In this document: positions 26,083 through 35,057 of the stretch, piece by piece
Position numbering within the stretch: position 1 is the first letter of the stretch
Layout: every line of letters starts with the position of its first letter
Source of the DNA: CS4-C045 sp963844115
GTDB lineage: Bacteria > Planctomycetota > Planctomycetia > Pirellulales > UBA7805
Length of the DNA: 64,000 nt
NCBI GenBank assembly: GCA_963844115.1
Contig: CAWJNN010000079.1
Span: forward strand, 1-64,000
Direction of reading: 5' to 3'
Position numbers and translations under genes: made by a program
The notes under the pieces: generated by a model
What the model was told of the DNA's origin: nothing
What the model saw: only the letters and a program-made list of their open reading frames with translations
The model's database searches: none

Positions 26083-27048
26083 TTACACCTTAATGTTGAC
26101 GATCTTTTTAATGACGACGGCGCCAAACAATTGCAGCACGATGGCGCCCAGCATCATTTTTTGACCGAGCGGATCGGTAAACAGGACCATCATGTAGTCC
26201 GGATTCAATTTGTAAACGGTCAGGAACAGGACGGGCGGTAAGCCCATCAACACCACACCCGACAACCGGCCTTCGCCAGTTAAGGCTTGGATCTGACCGT
26301 GAATGTTGAAGCGTTCGCGAATCAGGTGACCGATCTTGTCGAGAATTTCGGCAAGGTCACCACCTGTTTGGCGTTGGAGGACCACGGCCGTCACAAAGAA
26401 CTTCAGATCGAGATTAGGAACCCGATCACAAAGACTTCGCAAGGCCTCGTCCATCGGGATACCAAGGTTCTGTTCCTCGAACACCCGGCCGAACTCCGCG
26501 CCCAGCGGCTCAGGGACTTCTGTGCCGACCAATTGGAAGCCGGCGGACAGACTATGGCCCGCACGCAAGGCACGTGCGATTAGTTCTAGGGCACCTGGCA
26601 GTTGCGAACCGAATTTCGCGAAACGCCTTTTTCGGCGCCACGTCAGCCAGAACAGCGGCAAGACGGCTCCCGCGAGTCCGCAAAACGGTGCCAATCCGGG
26701 ATGAAGTCCGGCGGAAAGACTCGCGAAGGCGCCTCCCAGACCCAAACCGGCTGAGAAAATAAAGAACTTTTCGGGCGTCATTCGTGTACCAGCCTGCTCG
26801 AACAGCAAGTGGAAACGACCCAGCTTTTTCATGATCGACTGGACGATACCACCGCCGGCCTGGAACGCTTCCAGGGCGCCGTGCTTCAGGACACTGCCTT
26901 GAACGTCCACCGAGCGTTTGTTGGTGGTGAACTGCGTCAGCCGGTCTTCCAGCTTTTCGTCGCTGCGACCCATAAACATGACGGCCACGCCCCCGATAAG
27001 GGCCGTGACGCCGATGAATCCCGCAATGATAATTAACAGTGGGCTCAT
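26083..27048 (-). CDS. tadB: TadB-like type II secretion F-family inner-membrane protein
   Basis: The 321-residue protein has an N-terminal membrane span (LLIIIAGFIGVTALIGGVAV), two more near residues 100-145, and the T2SSF domain (about 155-280, with LPGALELIARALRAGHSLSA and FFVTAVVLQRQTGGDLAEIL). A C-terminal span follows. This is the TadB half of the pilus platform. It lies 61 bases downstream of cpaF and six bases before tadC, so the three are very likely one transcript. It is predicted to assemble with TadC and receive motion from the CpaF ATPase. Confidence 0.9.
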   Translation of the reverse strand: MSPLLIIIAGFIGVTALIGGVAVMFMGRSDEKLEDRLTQFTTNKRSVDVQGSVLKHGALEAFQAGGGIVQSIMKKLGRFHLLFEQAGTRMTPEKFFIFSAGLGLGGAFASLSAGLHPGLAPFCGLAGAVLPLFWLTWRRKRRFAKFGSQLPGALELIARALRAGHSLSAGFQLVGTEVPEPLGAEFGRVFEEQNLGIPMDEALRSLCDRVPNLDLKFFVTAVVLQRQTGGDLAEILDKIGHLIRERFNIHGQIQALTGEGRLSGVVLMGLPPVLFLTVYKLNPDYMMVLFTDPLGQKMMLGAIVLQLFGAVVIKKIVNIKV

Positions 27049-27109
27049 ATCGCTTCGTTGTCTCCTTGAGTGGTCGAACCCGTCTCTGTCGGGCCGACAC
27101 GTCTGCAGA

Positions 27110-28420
27110 CTAGTCCTCCATCATGACGCGTTCGCGGAACGCGCTGCTTGGCAATCGGATGCCGCTTTGCTCCAGTCGATCCATGAAGGTGGGACGAATG
27201 CCGGTGGCTATGAAGCGCCCTCGAGCGCGACCACTTTCATCAACCCCGATTTTTTCGTATTTGTAAATGTCCTGCATGACGATCGTCTCCTGCTCCATGC
27301 CGACCAATTCGGTGATGTGCGTCACGCGACGCACGCCGCCTTGCAAACGGCTGACTTGAACGATCAGATCGACGGCGCTCGCGATTTGCGCTCGCATCGC
27401 CTTCAATGGCATGTCGAATCCCGCCATCATGATCATGGTTTCGACACGAGCCACTGCGTCACGCGGCGTATTCGCGTGCAGCGTCGTCAGCGACCCTTCA
27501 TGGCCTGTATTCATAGCTTGTAACATGTCTAGCGTTTCCGGACCGCGACATTCGCCGATGATGATTCGTTCCGGACGCATACGCAGAGCGTTCTTCACCA
27601 GGTCGGTGGCCGAAATTGCCCCTTTGCCTTCGATATTCGCTGGGCGGGTTTCCAGCCGAACAACGTGTTCCTGCTGCAACTGAATTTCGGCCGCATCCTC
27701 GATCGTGACAATCCGGTCCTTATTGGAAATAAAGCTGGACATTGTGTTCAGCAAAGTCGTCTTACCAGAACCGGTACCACCGGAAATGAGGATATTCAGC
27801 CGTGCCTTGATCGCGCCTTCCAGCATCATGACCATTTCGGGTGTGAATGCCTTGAAGTTCAGCAGATCTTCCAGCTTCAAAGGGTTCGAACCGAAGCGAC
27901 GAATCGAGACGCTGGCCCCATCCAGTGCCAACGGAGGAATAATCGCGTTGACACGCGAACCATCGGTTAGACGGGCATCGACCATCGGACAAGTTTCATC
28001 CACGCGTCGTCCGACTTTCGAGACAATACGATCGATGATCTGCATCAGGTGATTGTTATCCCGGAAAGTGCAGTTGGTCTTTTCCATTCGACCACCGCGT
28101 TCGACGTAGACGTGTTTCGGTCCGTTGATGAGGATATCGCTGATCGTTGGATCTTTGAGCAGCATTTCCAGCGGCCCCAGACCGAACGTTTCGTCCAAGA
28201 CTTCTTCAATGATGCGCTCGCGTTCGTTGCGATTGAGCATGACATCTTCGCTGTTGCAAAGATGTTCGATGACCAGGCGAATCTCGCGACGAAGCGTATC
28301 GCCCTCCATCTCTCCAATACGCGTCAAATCGAGCTTGTCGACGAGCTTACTGTGGAGACGGCGTTTGACGTCTTCGAAGTTCGTTTTGCCATCACTTGTA
28401 TTTAGAACTTTGCTCTTCAT
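27110..28420 (-). CDS. cpaF: CpaF/TadA secretion ATPase
   Basis: The 436-residue protein is a type II/IV secretion hexameric ATPase. The N-terminal domain carries LGPLEMLLKDPTISDILING, followed by the Walker A ISGGTGSGKTTLLNT (near residue 213), an Asp box (DRIVTIEDAAEIQL), the Walker B/His box region (RPERIIIGECRGPETLDMLQ) and NTGHEGSLTTLHANTPRDAV. It powers pilin assembly in the Tad pilus. It is the first gene of cpaF-tadB-tadC; the preceding gene encodes a membrane protein and ends 30 bases upstream. Prepilin, CpaB/CpaC and peptidase genes are not in this window. Confidence 0.95.
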   Translation of the reverse strand: MKSKVLNTSDGKTNFEDVKRRLHSKLVDKLDLTRIGEMEGDTLRREIRLVIEHLCNSEDVMLNRNERERIIEEVLDETFGLGPLEMLLKDPTISDILINGPKHVYVERGGRMEKTNCTFRDNNHLMQIIDRIVSKVGRRVDETCPMVDARLTDGSRVNAIIPPLALDGASVSIRRFGSNPLKLEDLLNFKAFTPEMVMMLEGAIKARLNILISGGTGSGKTTLLNTMSSFISNKDRIVTIEDAAEIQLQQEHVVRLETRPANIEGKGAISATDLVKNALRMRPERIIIGECRGPETLDMLQAMNTGHEGSLTTLHANTPRDAVARVETMIMMAGFDMPLKAMRAQIASAVDLIVQVSRLQGGVRRVTHITELVGMEQETIVMQDIYKYEKIGVDESGRARGRFIATGIRPTFMDRLEQSGIRLPSSAFRERVMMED

Positions 28421-28450
28421 GATCTGTTTTCACACCCCAGAAAAAACGTT

Positions 28451-30100
28451 TCACTGTCGTAGATCTCGCAGCAAGGATAGCTCACCATTTTCGCGCGAGT
28501 TGCTTGGTTCGGTCACCGGTATTGATTTTTCCGAATCATTCGATTGTGCTGATTCGGCGACCGCCAATTCGTATACCACGGCGAACTTATCGCGGTACCG
28601 CAGCTGCCAGGACGCGTCGTTCGCCAGATGTTCCGCCAGCCGCGATTGGGCCGATATGCAGGCAACGGTGGTCCCTACGCGGGCCAATTCGCCGTTCCAA
28701 CCTTCACGCGCTTCGACGATCCGGAAATAACGCTCGATCTGGGCCTCGCCCTGCACTTCGTTTCGATCGTCAATCCAGCTCTTCGTCGTCGGCCAACCGT
28801 GCCAGATCAACCAACCACCCCAACCGTAGTCGTGAAAAATGACGTCGCCCGCATGGTGTTCGACAACGTACGTCAGCGCATCGACCGGAACGTTGTTTGG
28901 ATGGTGTCCCGAATAGCCCTCGGTACCTCGCGCCCAGACCAGCAGCCCCAGCGTGATCAACAGGGCACCCAGCGGCGAACCGACGGGGAGTAGGACCTGG
29001 GACGGCCGGACCCACGGATCGGACAACCGCCTCAGCCGGACCAACACGTCGGCACTCAACCGCGCCATCAGTGGTACCGACACGACGACCCACAGCGGTA
29101 CGTAGCGCTCGCCGCTAAAAGCAAAATGCAGCCAGAGTATCGAATGGGCCAGCGCAACCAGACTAATCGTCCTCCGCCGTCCAAAGGCTAACAGCGTCGG
29201 AAACAGTAAGATAAGGAACTCAAAACGAATCGCGCCGCGGGCATGGAAGTTGGGCGAAAGCCACTCGGTATGGAGGTTCATGAAGAACTCGTTCCCCAAC
29301 AGCTGAAAAATCCACGGGTAGAGGGACCAGCCGTAGGGATTAACCAGCGTGGCAAGGATGCAGGCCGGAAGCAGGCACGCCAGGTGTTTCAAGCGATTGT
29401 TGGCTTGTGATCGATGTACACCCGCGGCGAAGAGATTGAATCCGGACTCGACGACCATCGTCGCAGCGATCAGGATCAGGCCCGCCACAAAACCGCCGTG
29501 CGTGTTTGCCCACAACGTAAATAGCGGGACCAGCCACCACGTCGTCGCACGCCGGCATCGACCTCGATGATATCGATCGAGCGTCCAGGCCGTGACCATC
29601 ACGAGCAGCAGGGTGAAGATATTCGGTCGAGCGGCCCAGGCCAGCGATGTGCCCAGGGCAGCCAGTATCGTCCAGCCCAGAGCCAGCGGCCACGGTACGT
29701 CATCGGCCAGCAACATGCGGTAGAGGAACCGAAAAGAAAAGGCGAGGACCAGCGTCGTGACGGCGGCAATCCCTTCCATGCCGCCCCACCACCAGCCAAA
29801 GTACAGCACCAGATCCCCCAGCCACTGATTGGTTCGCCAAGGTTGACCATTGCGAGGCCCGGAAAAGGGATCCTGCGTTAGCCATCCTCCTTCGGCCCAC
29901 ATCGCGTCGACATTGCGCAGATGCCATCCCAGCCCCGGATCGTCGAGCATCGATCCTTGTGACCGTTGCACCATCCCGATGACCAGGACCAGCAATAACA
30001 GGTCGGCTACGCCAAAACGAAACCAGCCACGTCGACCTTCATTGGGTAAACAGGCCGGTGCCCGACTGGCGCCAGATTTAGTTTGCGGAGAGGTATCCAT
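28451..30100 (-). CDS. Polytopic membrane protein, GT-C-like
   Basis: The 549-residue protein has about ten hydrophobic spans between residues 30 and 400 and a C-terminal soluble part. The early loop has DDPGLGWHLRNVDAM, and a soluble segment includes DVIFHDYGWGGWLIWHGWPT. This arrangement (an acidic motif in the first outside loop, many spans) resembles GT-C glycosyltransferases or the PMT/Wzy-like group, but no signature is decisive. It lies 30 bases before cpaF and diverges from a GT2 dolichol-phosphate-type glycosyltransferase gene. A role in glycosylating pilin or surface protein is an inference from that pairing. Confidence 0.7.
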   Translation of the reverse strand: MDTSPQTKSGASRAPACLPNEGRRGWFRFGVADLLLLVLVIGMVQRSQGSMLDDPGLGWHLRNVDAMWAEGGWLTQDPFSGPRNGQPWRTNQWLGDLVLYFGWWWGGMEGIAAVTTLVLAFSFRFLYRMLLADDVPWPLALGWTILAALGTSLAWAARPNIFTLLLVMVTAWTLDRYHRGRCRRATTWWLVPLFTLWANTHGGFVAGLILIAATMVVESGFNLFAAGVHRSQANNRLKHLACLLPACILATLVNPYGWSLYPWIFQLLGNEFFMNLHTEWLSPNFHARGAIRFEFLILLFPTLLAFGRRRTISLVALAHSILWLHFAFSGERYVPLWVVVSVPLMARLSADVLVRLRRLSDPWVRPSQVLLPVGSPLGALLITLGLLVWARGTEGYSGHHPNNVPVDALTYVVEHHAGDVIFHDYGWGGWLIWHGWPTTKSWIDDRNEVQGEAQIERYFRIVEAREGWNGELARVGTTVACISAQSRLAEHLANDASWQLRYRDKFAVVYELAVAESAQSNDSEKSIPVTEPSNSRENGELSLLRDLRQ

Positions 30101-30195
30101 TGTCTATGCATAGCTCATAACCGGCCAAGGCGTTGACGATGGTCCGTTTTCTGTAGCGATTCTGCCAGTCGTGCCGAAGACCCGTATCGAAGCGT

Positions 30196-31083
30196 TTGAC
30201 AGACGTCGGCCGCGGTGTACCGTTTCGCATGCCCGGCACGACGGTTGTCATTCCCTGCTTCAACGAGGCGCAACGACTTGATGTCGATCGCTTTGTGCAA
30301 TTTTTGAGCAGCGATCCGCCCTGTCGGTTGTTATTCGTCGATGACGGTAGTACGGACGATACATTATCCGTATTGGAAGCGCTGCAAGAGTGCGCGCCGG
30401 GCAACGTCGATGTGCTTCCCCTGGAACAAAACCAGGGCAAGGCCGAAGCAGTCCGACGTGGGATGCTGGCCGCCATGGCGGGCCGAGCACAGTACGCCGG
30501 CTATTGGGACGCCGATCTGGCCACTCCACTGGAAGCCATCGCGTGCTTCCGCGATAAGTTGCTCGGGTCCGACGATCTGCATGCTGTCTTTGGCGCTCGT
30601 GTCCGCATGTTGGGACGCAACATCCAGCGGCATGTTTCACGACACCTGTTGGGACGGGTGTTCGCGACCGGCGCATCGCTGGTCCTGGGGTTGGGCGTTT
30701 ACGACACCCAGTGCGGCGCGAAGATGTTTCGCGTGGACGCCAGAACACAGCAGCTATTCGAAAAACCGTTTCTGACCAACTGGATTTTCGACGTCGAACT
30801 GATCGCCCGCATGATCGGAATCTGGCAGGACCGCGCTACCGTATCTCGAACCATCTACGAAATGCCGCTCGACTGCTGGCTGGATGTGGATGGATCGAAG
30901 GTAAGGCCTCGCGACTTCTTTAGGGCCCTTTTCGACTTGAATCGAATCTACTGGAGCTACCTGCGAGGGACTCCGGATGCGGCGGAAGATGGAGAAGCGG
31001 AAGAAGGCGTCGCGGAGGGAGCAAACAACCTGGAAGATCGGCCATTGAAACGCTTGCAAGAAGAAGCAGAGCATTTCGTTTAA
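30196..31083 (+). CDS. GT2 family glycosyltransferase, dolichyl-phosphate-sugar synthase type
   Basis: The 295-residue protein is a GT-A enzyme: TVVIPCFNEAQRLD at the start, LLFVDDGSTDDT, QNQGKAEAVRRGML, YWDADLATPLE (the DxD-like metal site) and YDTQCGAKMFR. This is the pattern of DPM1/ALG5-like synthases, which transfer a sugar from a nucleotide donor to a polyprenyl phosphate. The C terminus is acidic and lacks membrane spans. The start could be the GTG/ATG near 30196 or the ATG at 30229 (MPGTTVVIP), which fits the family better. The opposite-strand GT-C-like gene begins 95 bases away, so the promoter region is shared. Confidence 0.88.
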   Translation: MTDVGRGVPFRMPGTTVVIPCFNEAQRLDVDRFVQFLSSDPPCRLLFVDDGSTDDTLSVLEALQECAPGNVDVLPLEQNQGKAEAVRRGMLAAMAGRAQYAGYWDADLATPLEAIACFRDKLLGSDDLHAVFGARVRMLGRNIQRHVSRHLLGRVFATGASLVLGLGVYDTQCGAKMFRVDARTQQLFEKPFLTNWIFDVELIARMIGIWQDRATVSRTIYEMPLDCWLDVDGSKVRPRDFFRALFDLNRIYWSYLRGTPDAAEDGEAEEGVAEGANNLEDRPLKRLQEEAEHFV

Positions 31084-31093
31084 CGCTATTACA

Positions 31094-31111
31094 GCCTAAA
31101 GGCCGGACTCC
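31094..31111. repeat. REP-like element, degenerate copy
   Basis: GCCTAAAGGCCGGACTCC matches the complement of the element at 42545-42565 (CCGCCTAAAGGCGGGACTCC), with a few changes. It lies between the convergent glycosyltransferase and glmS stops. Confidence 0.6.
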
Positions 31112-31133
31112 AACCAACCGCTTAACGCGCCGG

Positions 31134-33014
31134 TCATTCGACCGTAACGCTCTTGGCGAGGTTTCTCGGCTTGTCAACGTCGCAGCCTCGTAACACCGCC
31201 ATGTGATACGCCAACAGCTGTAGCGGAACGCTCATGACGATCGGCTGCAGAAATTCGGGGACGGCGGGTACCGTGATCACATCGTCGGCAATCTCGGCGA
31301 CCGTGGTATTACCTTCTTCGATCACGGCGATAATTGGTCCGCCGCGGGCCTTAATCTCTTCCATATTCGCCAGGACCTTCTCGTAAACAAAGCCTTGAGG
31401 AATGAGGAAGACGCTGGGAGTGTTTTCTTGCACCAAGGCGATCGGACCATGCTTCATCTCAGCGGCCGGCAAACCTTCGGCGTGGATATAACTGATTTCT
31501 TTCAACTTCAGAGCACCTTCCAGAGCGGCCGGGAAATTGTATTGGCGCCCCAGGTACAGGAAGTTGTCACAATTCTGGTACTTTTCGGCGATCGCACGAA
31601 TGGTGTTTTCGGATTCCAATGCCCGTTCGACGTGATCCGGCAACGCCTGCAGTTCCTTGATAATGCGTTGCCCAGCTTCGAAGCTAAGGTGATGTAATCT
31701 GCCCAGGTAGAGCGCCAACAACGCGAGCACGGTGCATTGCGAAGTGAACGCTTTGGTCGAAGCAACACCAATCTCCGGGCCGGCATGCAGATAAATACCG
31801 CCGTCCGCTTCCTGGGCAATGCTGCTGCCAACCACGTTGCAGATGGCTAATGTCGTGTGGCCTTTTCGTTTGCACTCTCGCATGGCGGCCAGCGTATCGG
31901 CCGTCTCGCCACTCTGAGTAATCGCAAAGACCAGGGTATTGTAGTCCATCGGCGGATTGCGATAACGCAATTCGCTGGCGTACTCGACCTCAACGGGAAT
32001 TCTGGCGAGTTCTTCAATCAAATATTCACCAACCATCGCGGCATGCAGGCTGGATCCGCATGCCGTTAGACAGATTCGATTGACCTGCTGAAGCCGCTGG
32101 ACGTCAATGTTAAGACCGCCGAAGACGGCTGCCGCGTCATCCACGCTTATCCGGCCGCGCATGGCGTTGCGCAGCGATTCGGGTTGTTCGTAGATCTCTT
32201 TCAACATGTAATGGCTATAACCATCCAGGCTGACATCGCCGGATTCGATATCCAGTGTCTGCACCGAGTGCTGAATTTCTCCCTGGTCGCGATGATGAAC
32301 TTTCAGAGAATTGGGAGTGATGATCGCTAATTCATGGTCCGCGAGGTAGACAATCTTGTCCGTCCGTCCCACCATGGGCGAAGCATCGCTCGCGATGAAG
32401 TGCTCGCCTTGGCCGACACCGATTACCATCGGGCTGCCGAGCCGCGCCGCAATTAGAACGTTGGGATAGTCCCGGAATAACACCACCAGACCGTAGGTGC
32501 CGCGAATCTGGGCCGATGCGTCCCGCACGGCGTCCGCCAGGACTACGTAATCGGCTTCCCCGTGCGGTTTTCCGTTGCCGGCTTTCGAAAGACGCTTTTC
32601 GAAGCAACTAGAAATCAAATGGGCGAGTACTTCCGTGTCGGTGGCGGATTCGAAAGTGTGACCTTGGCTTAGCAAGCGATCTTTAATCTGCTGGTAGTTT
32701 TCGATGACGCCGTTGTGCACGATCGCCAACACGTTCTTAGAGCCATAATGGGGATGCGCGTTCTCGTCGCTGGGCGGACCATGCGTCGCCCAACGGGTGT
32801 GACCGATACCTACCGATCCATGAAGCGGATCGCCGTTGAGGCGCGCTACCAAATCGTCGACTCGTCCGATCGTCTTGCGGGTATCCAACCGGCCAGCCGC
32901 ATCAATCGAGGCAACTCCGGCACTGTCGTATCCACGGTACTCCAGGCGACGTAAACCATCGACCAAAAACTCGCTGGCTTCCCGTGGTCCGATGTATCCA
33001 ACAATTCCACACAT
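31134..33014 (-). CDS. glmS: Glutamine-fructose-6-phosphate aminotransferase (isomerising)
   Basis: The 626-residue enzyme makes glucosamine 6-phosphate from fructose 6-phosphate and glutamine, the entry to amino-sugar, peptidoglycan and LPS precursors. The start is the ATG at 33014 because the mature protein must begin MCGIVGYIG with Cys at position 2 as the glutaminase nucleophile; the frame's upstream extension is not coding. The N-terminal glutamine amidotransferase domain covers about 1-225, and two SIS sugar-isomerase domains follow (from about 290 and 460, with AEGLPAAEMKHGPIALV). The C terminus ends KPRNLAKSVTVE as in GlmS. No glmS ribozyme is apparent upstream. Confidence 0.97.
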   Translation of the reverse strand: MCGIVGYIGPREASEFLVDGLRRLEYRGYDSAGVASIDAAGRLDTRKTIGRVDDLVARLNGDPLHGSVGIGHTRWATHGPPSDENAHPHYGSKNVLAIVHNGVIENYQQIKDRLLSQGHTFESATDTEVLAHLISSCFEKRLSKAGNGKPHGEADYVVLADAVRDASAQIRGTYGLVVLFRDYPNVLIAARLGSPMVIGVGQGEHFIASDASPMVGRTDKIVYLADHELAIITPNSLKVHHRDQGEIQHSVQTLDIESGDVSLDGYSHYMLKEIYEQPESLRNAMRGRISVDDAAAVFGGLNIDVQRLQQVNRICLTACGSSLHAAMVGEYLIEELARIPVEVEYASELRYRNPPMDYNTLVFAITQSGETADTLAAMRECKRKGHTTLAICNVVGSSIAQEADGGIYLHAGPEIGVASTKAFTSQCTVLALLALYLGRLHHLSFEAGQRIIKELQALPDHVERALESENTIRAIAEKYQNCDNFLYLGRQYNFPAALEGALKLKEISYIHAEGLPAAEMKHGPIALVQENTPSVFLIPQGFVYEKVLANMEEIKARGGPIIAVIEEGNTTVAEIADDVITVPAVPEFLQPIVMSVPLQLLAYHMAVLRGCDVDKPRNLAKSVTVE

Positions 33015-33292
33015 AGAGAAGCTGTCTCCGAGAAAAAACAAGTCGCAGGCGCACAACGGAATCCGGACGCCGGTATTTACCTCATCTATTCAGTTTAACG
33101 TTAACACGGGAAAGTGTTTAGTCTTTGCCATAATATCGTTACCAGATAGGTTCTGTGGTAGATACCGGATTTCGCGATTGGGCCCGGGGCCTAGGTGGTG
33201 ATATCAGTCTTTCCAACAGGCTCGGAATCCGATATTAGACTACCTGTGTTGCGAATCTACCTCATCCCGATAACGGGATTCCAGGTGCCACG
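33015..33292. other. Divergent promoter region between glmS and kdsB
   Basis: The 278-base interval separates two outward-facing genes and should contain both promoters. It is locally AT-rich around 33085-33150. I see no riboswitch-like structure. Confidence 0.4.
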
Positions 33293-34075
33293 ATGGATCG
33301 CCATTCAACCGCCCGTCCGACACCCAGCTACGTAATTATCCCAGCTCGGCTGGCGTCAACTCGCCTGCCGGAGAAGCTGTTGCTCAGCGAAACTGGTAAG
33401 CCGGTCATCCAGCACACTTACGAGGCTGCCCAACAGGCAATGCGACCACTAGGCGTATGCGTTGCCGCCGCCGACCCGCAAATTCTACAGGCCGTTGTGC
33501 GTTTCGGGGGCGAGGCCGTCCTGACCGATCCGGAACTGGCCAGCGGAACCGATCGGGTGGCCGCCGTCATTGGCCAGAAACGGTTTGCCGGAATCGACGT
33601 GGTCGTTAACCTTCAGGGCGACGAACCAGAGCTGCCCGGCCGTGCCATTGACCAGGTGATCCAACTGTTGGAGGACAACCCGGACAGCGTCATGTCCACA
33701 CTGGCCACGCCGATTCGAACTCGTGAACAACTGGACGATCCTGCGTGCGTCAAGGTCGTGTTCAACCGGAATGGCCAGGCGATCTACTTTAGCCGCTCGC
33801 CAATACCGTTCGTTCGCGACTGGGATCCCGGCCTTTTGGAAGCGGAGCCGGCCGTTTTCTACCAACACATCGGTCTGTACGCCTATCGACGCGAATTCCT
33901 GTTACGCCTGACGCGCATGCCGCCGTCTGAATTGGAAGTGCTGGAAAAGCTGGAACAGCTAAGGGTCCTGCAAGCCGGTTATCACATCGCGGTAGGCGTC
34001 ATACCCCACGGGGCCAGTGGAATTGACACTGCCGACGACTATCGCAAATTCGTTCAACGCCAGCGCAGCGCCTGA
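33293..34075 (+). CDS. kdsB: 3-deoxy-manno-octulosonate cytidylyltransferase
   Basis: The 260-residue protein activates Kdo with CTP to CMP-Kdo, the donor for lipopolysaccharide inner core. Signatures include YVIIPARLASTRLPEKLL, VVNLQGDEPELP (Asp for metal), the TLATPIRTREQLDDPACVKV stretch, YFSRSPIPF and HIGLYAYRREFLLRL. The start is the ATG at 33293 near no strong ribosome site. KdsB indicates a Kdo-containing LPS outer membrane, in keeping with BamA-like proteins elsewhere in the window. The next gene is convergent. Confidence 0.95.
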   Translation: MDRHSTARPTPSYVIIPARLASTRLPEKLLLSETGKPVIQHTYEAAQQAMRPLGVCVAAADPQILQAVVRFGGEAVLTDPELASGTDRVAAVIGQKRFAGIDVVVNLQGDEPELPGRAIDQVIQLLEDNPDSVMSTLATPIRTREQLDDPACVKVVFNRNGQAIYFSRSPIPFVRDWDPGLLEAEPAVFYQHIGLYAYRREFLLRLTRMPPSELEVLEKLEQLRVLQAGYHIAVGVIPHGASGIDTADDYRKFVQRQRSA

Positions 34076-34115
34076 GCGGCGGATGGCACTGTTCGATAGA
34101 TCGCCCGTCGCGCGG

Positions 34116-34964
34116 CTAACTTTGCTCGTAGATCTGGCAATGCGGATAGGTCAACGAGAACCCGTACCAACGCGTGAACAGTTGAAGTGGGCGTGACCCA
34201 TCTTCGCGAACCGCGAAGGGTATCCCATCGGCCGCGATCGAAACCTTGATTTCGTTCCCATTCAGCGTATCGGTGACTCCCTCCTGAATATCGGACATCC
34301 GATAGAATCGAGCGGCTTCGCCGTCGATAACGCCCAGTCCGATTTCCATTTCCGAGATACGATCGTCGACATCGCTCATCGTCCGGCGAAACATCGGGGG
34401 TAGCCGCCCGGAGATCATGCCTTCCATCCACAACATGATCCTGCCGAAAAAGGGAAGCTTCGATACGTAGACTGGCAGGTCCGGCTCCTTTTCCTTGATC
34501 GACGCAACGGTGGTCATCTCGATTGGCCAGTTTGGCAGCTCACTTCCGGACGACACGCCGTGGACGCACTTGCCGGTAATGTGATCCCAATAGGAGCGAG
34601 TTTCATCATCGATCAACAAGATCAAACCGTTGTAGAGGCCGCCCGCGCTGAAATGGCGAAGCTGACCGTCAACGATTGGGGTCAGACCGACCCCAGAGTT
34701 GCAAACCGCTCAGAAGGTGATCAGGAACGGTTCCCCGTCTAACGTTCCCTGAGCGGCGTGATGATACAGCATCGGGTCGCGTAACAGCGCGGCCCGCCCT
34801 GCTCCCCTTTGGATTACCAGCAGCAGCGTATCGTCCGCGAGATCACTTCGGGCCAGCGGCTGCGAAGTGCCGGACACGGTAAACCGTTGAAAGTAATCCG
34901 GTTTTTTCAAGAAAGCACGCTGGGCGTCAAAGTCTGGCATGCTCGCCTCGGCACCGTCGCTCAT
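34116..34964 (-). CDS. DUF3179 selenoprotein candidate (UxxC in place of CxxC)
   Basis: This is one 282-codon gene with an in-frame TGA at 34712-34710, residue 85. It starts at an ATG with a strong GGGAGG six bases upstream. The frame continues unbroken beyond the TGA and both halves match DUF3179. The first ends DGEPFLITF; then comes TGA, AVCNSGVGL, FSAGGLYNGLILLIDDETRS and YWDHITGKCVHG. DUF3179 proteins normally have a TYCPLCGSGV-like CxxC here, so the UGA replaces the first Cys (U-A-V-C, second Cys at 88). A SECIS-like hairpin follows (34677-34695). DUF3179 function is unknown; a thiol or selenol redox site is likely. No signal peptide is evident. Ordinary gene callers would split it in two. 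selA/selB are not in the window. Confidence 0.85.
34677..34695 (-). promoter_or_regulatory. Bacterial SECIS-like hairpin
   Basis: On the transcript, UGGGGUC and GACCCCA form a perfect 7-bp stem closing a five-base GGUCU loop. The loop begins 21 bases after the UGA. The E. coli fdhF SECIS has an apical loop containing GGUCU with the GGU codon 18 bases after its UGA, so both the loop and the spacing agree with a SelB-binding element. Confidence 0.82.
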
Positions 34965-35057
34965 TGGATTCCTCCCGCAAGTACTATACCGCGGTTACGA
35001 GTTTTGAACCCGCGTGTTTCGAGTCGAATCCAGCTTCAAATTCCTGCTTGCTACGAA

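Noticed and set aside
34116..34964. Reading the DUF3179 gene as a pseudogene with a nonsense mutation
   Set aside because: The stop is TGA, it replaces a conserved redox Cys next to another Cys, the remainder is intact, and a GGUCU-loop hairpin follows at the SECIS distance.
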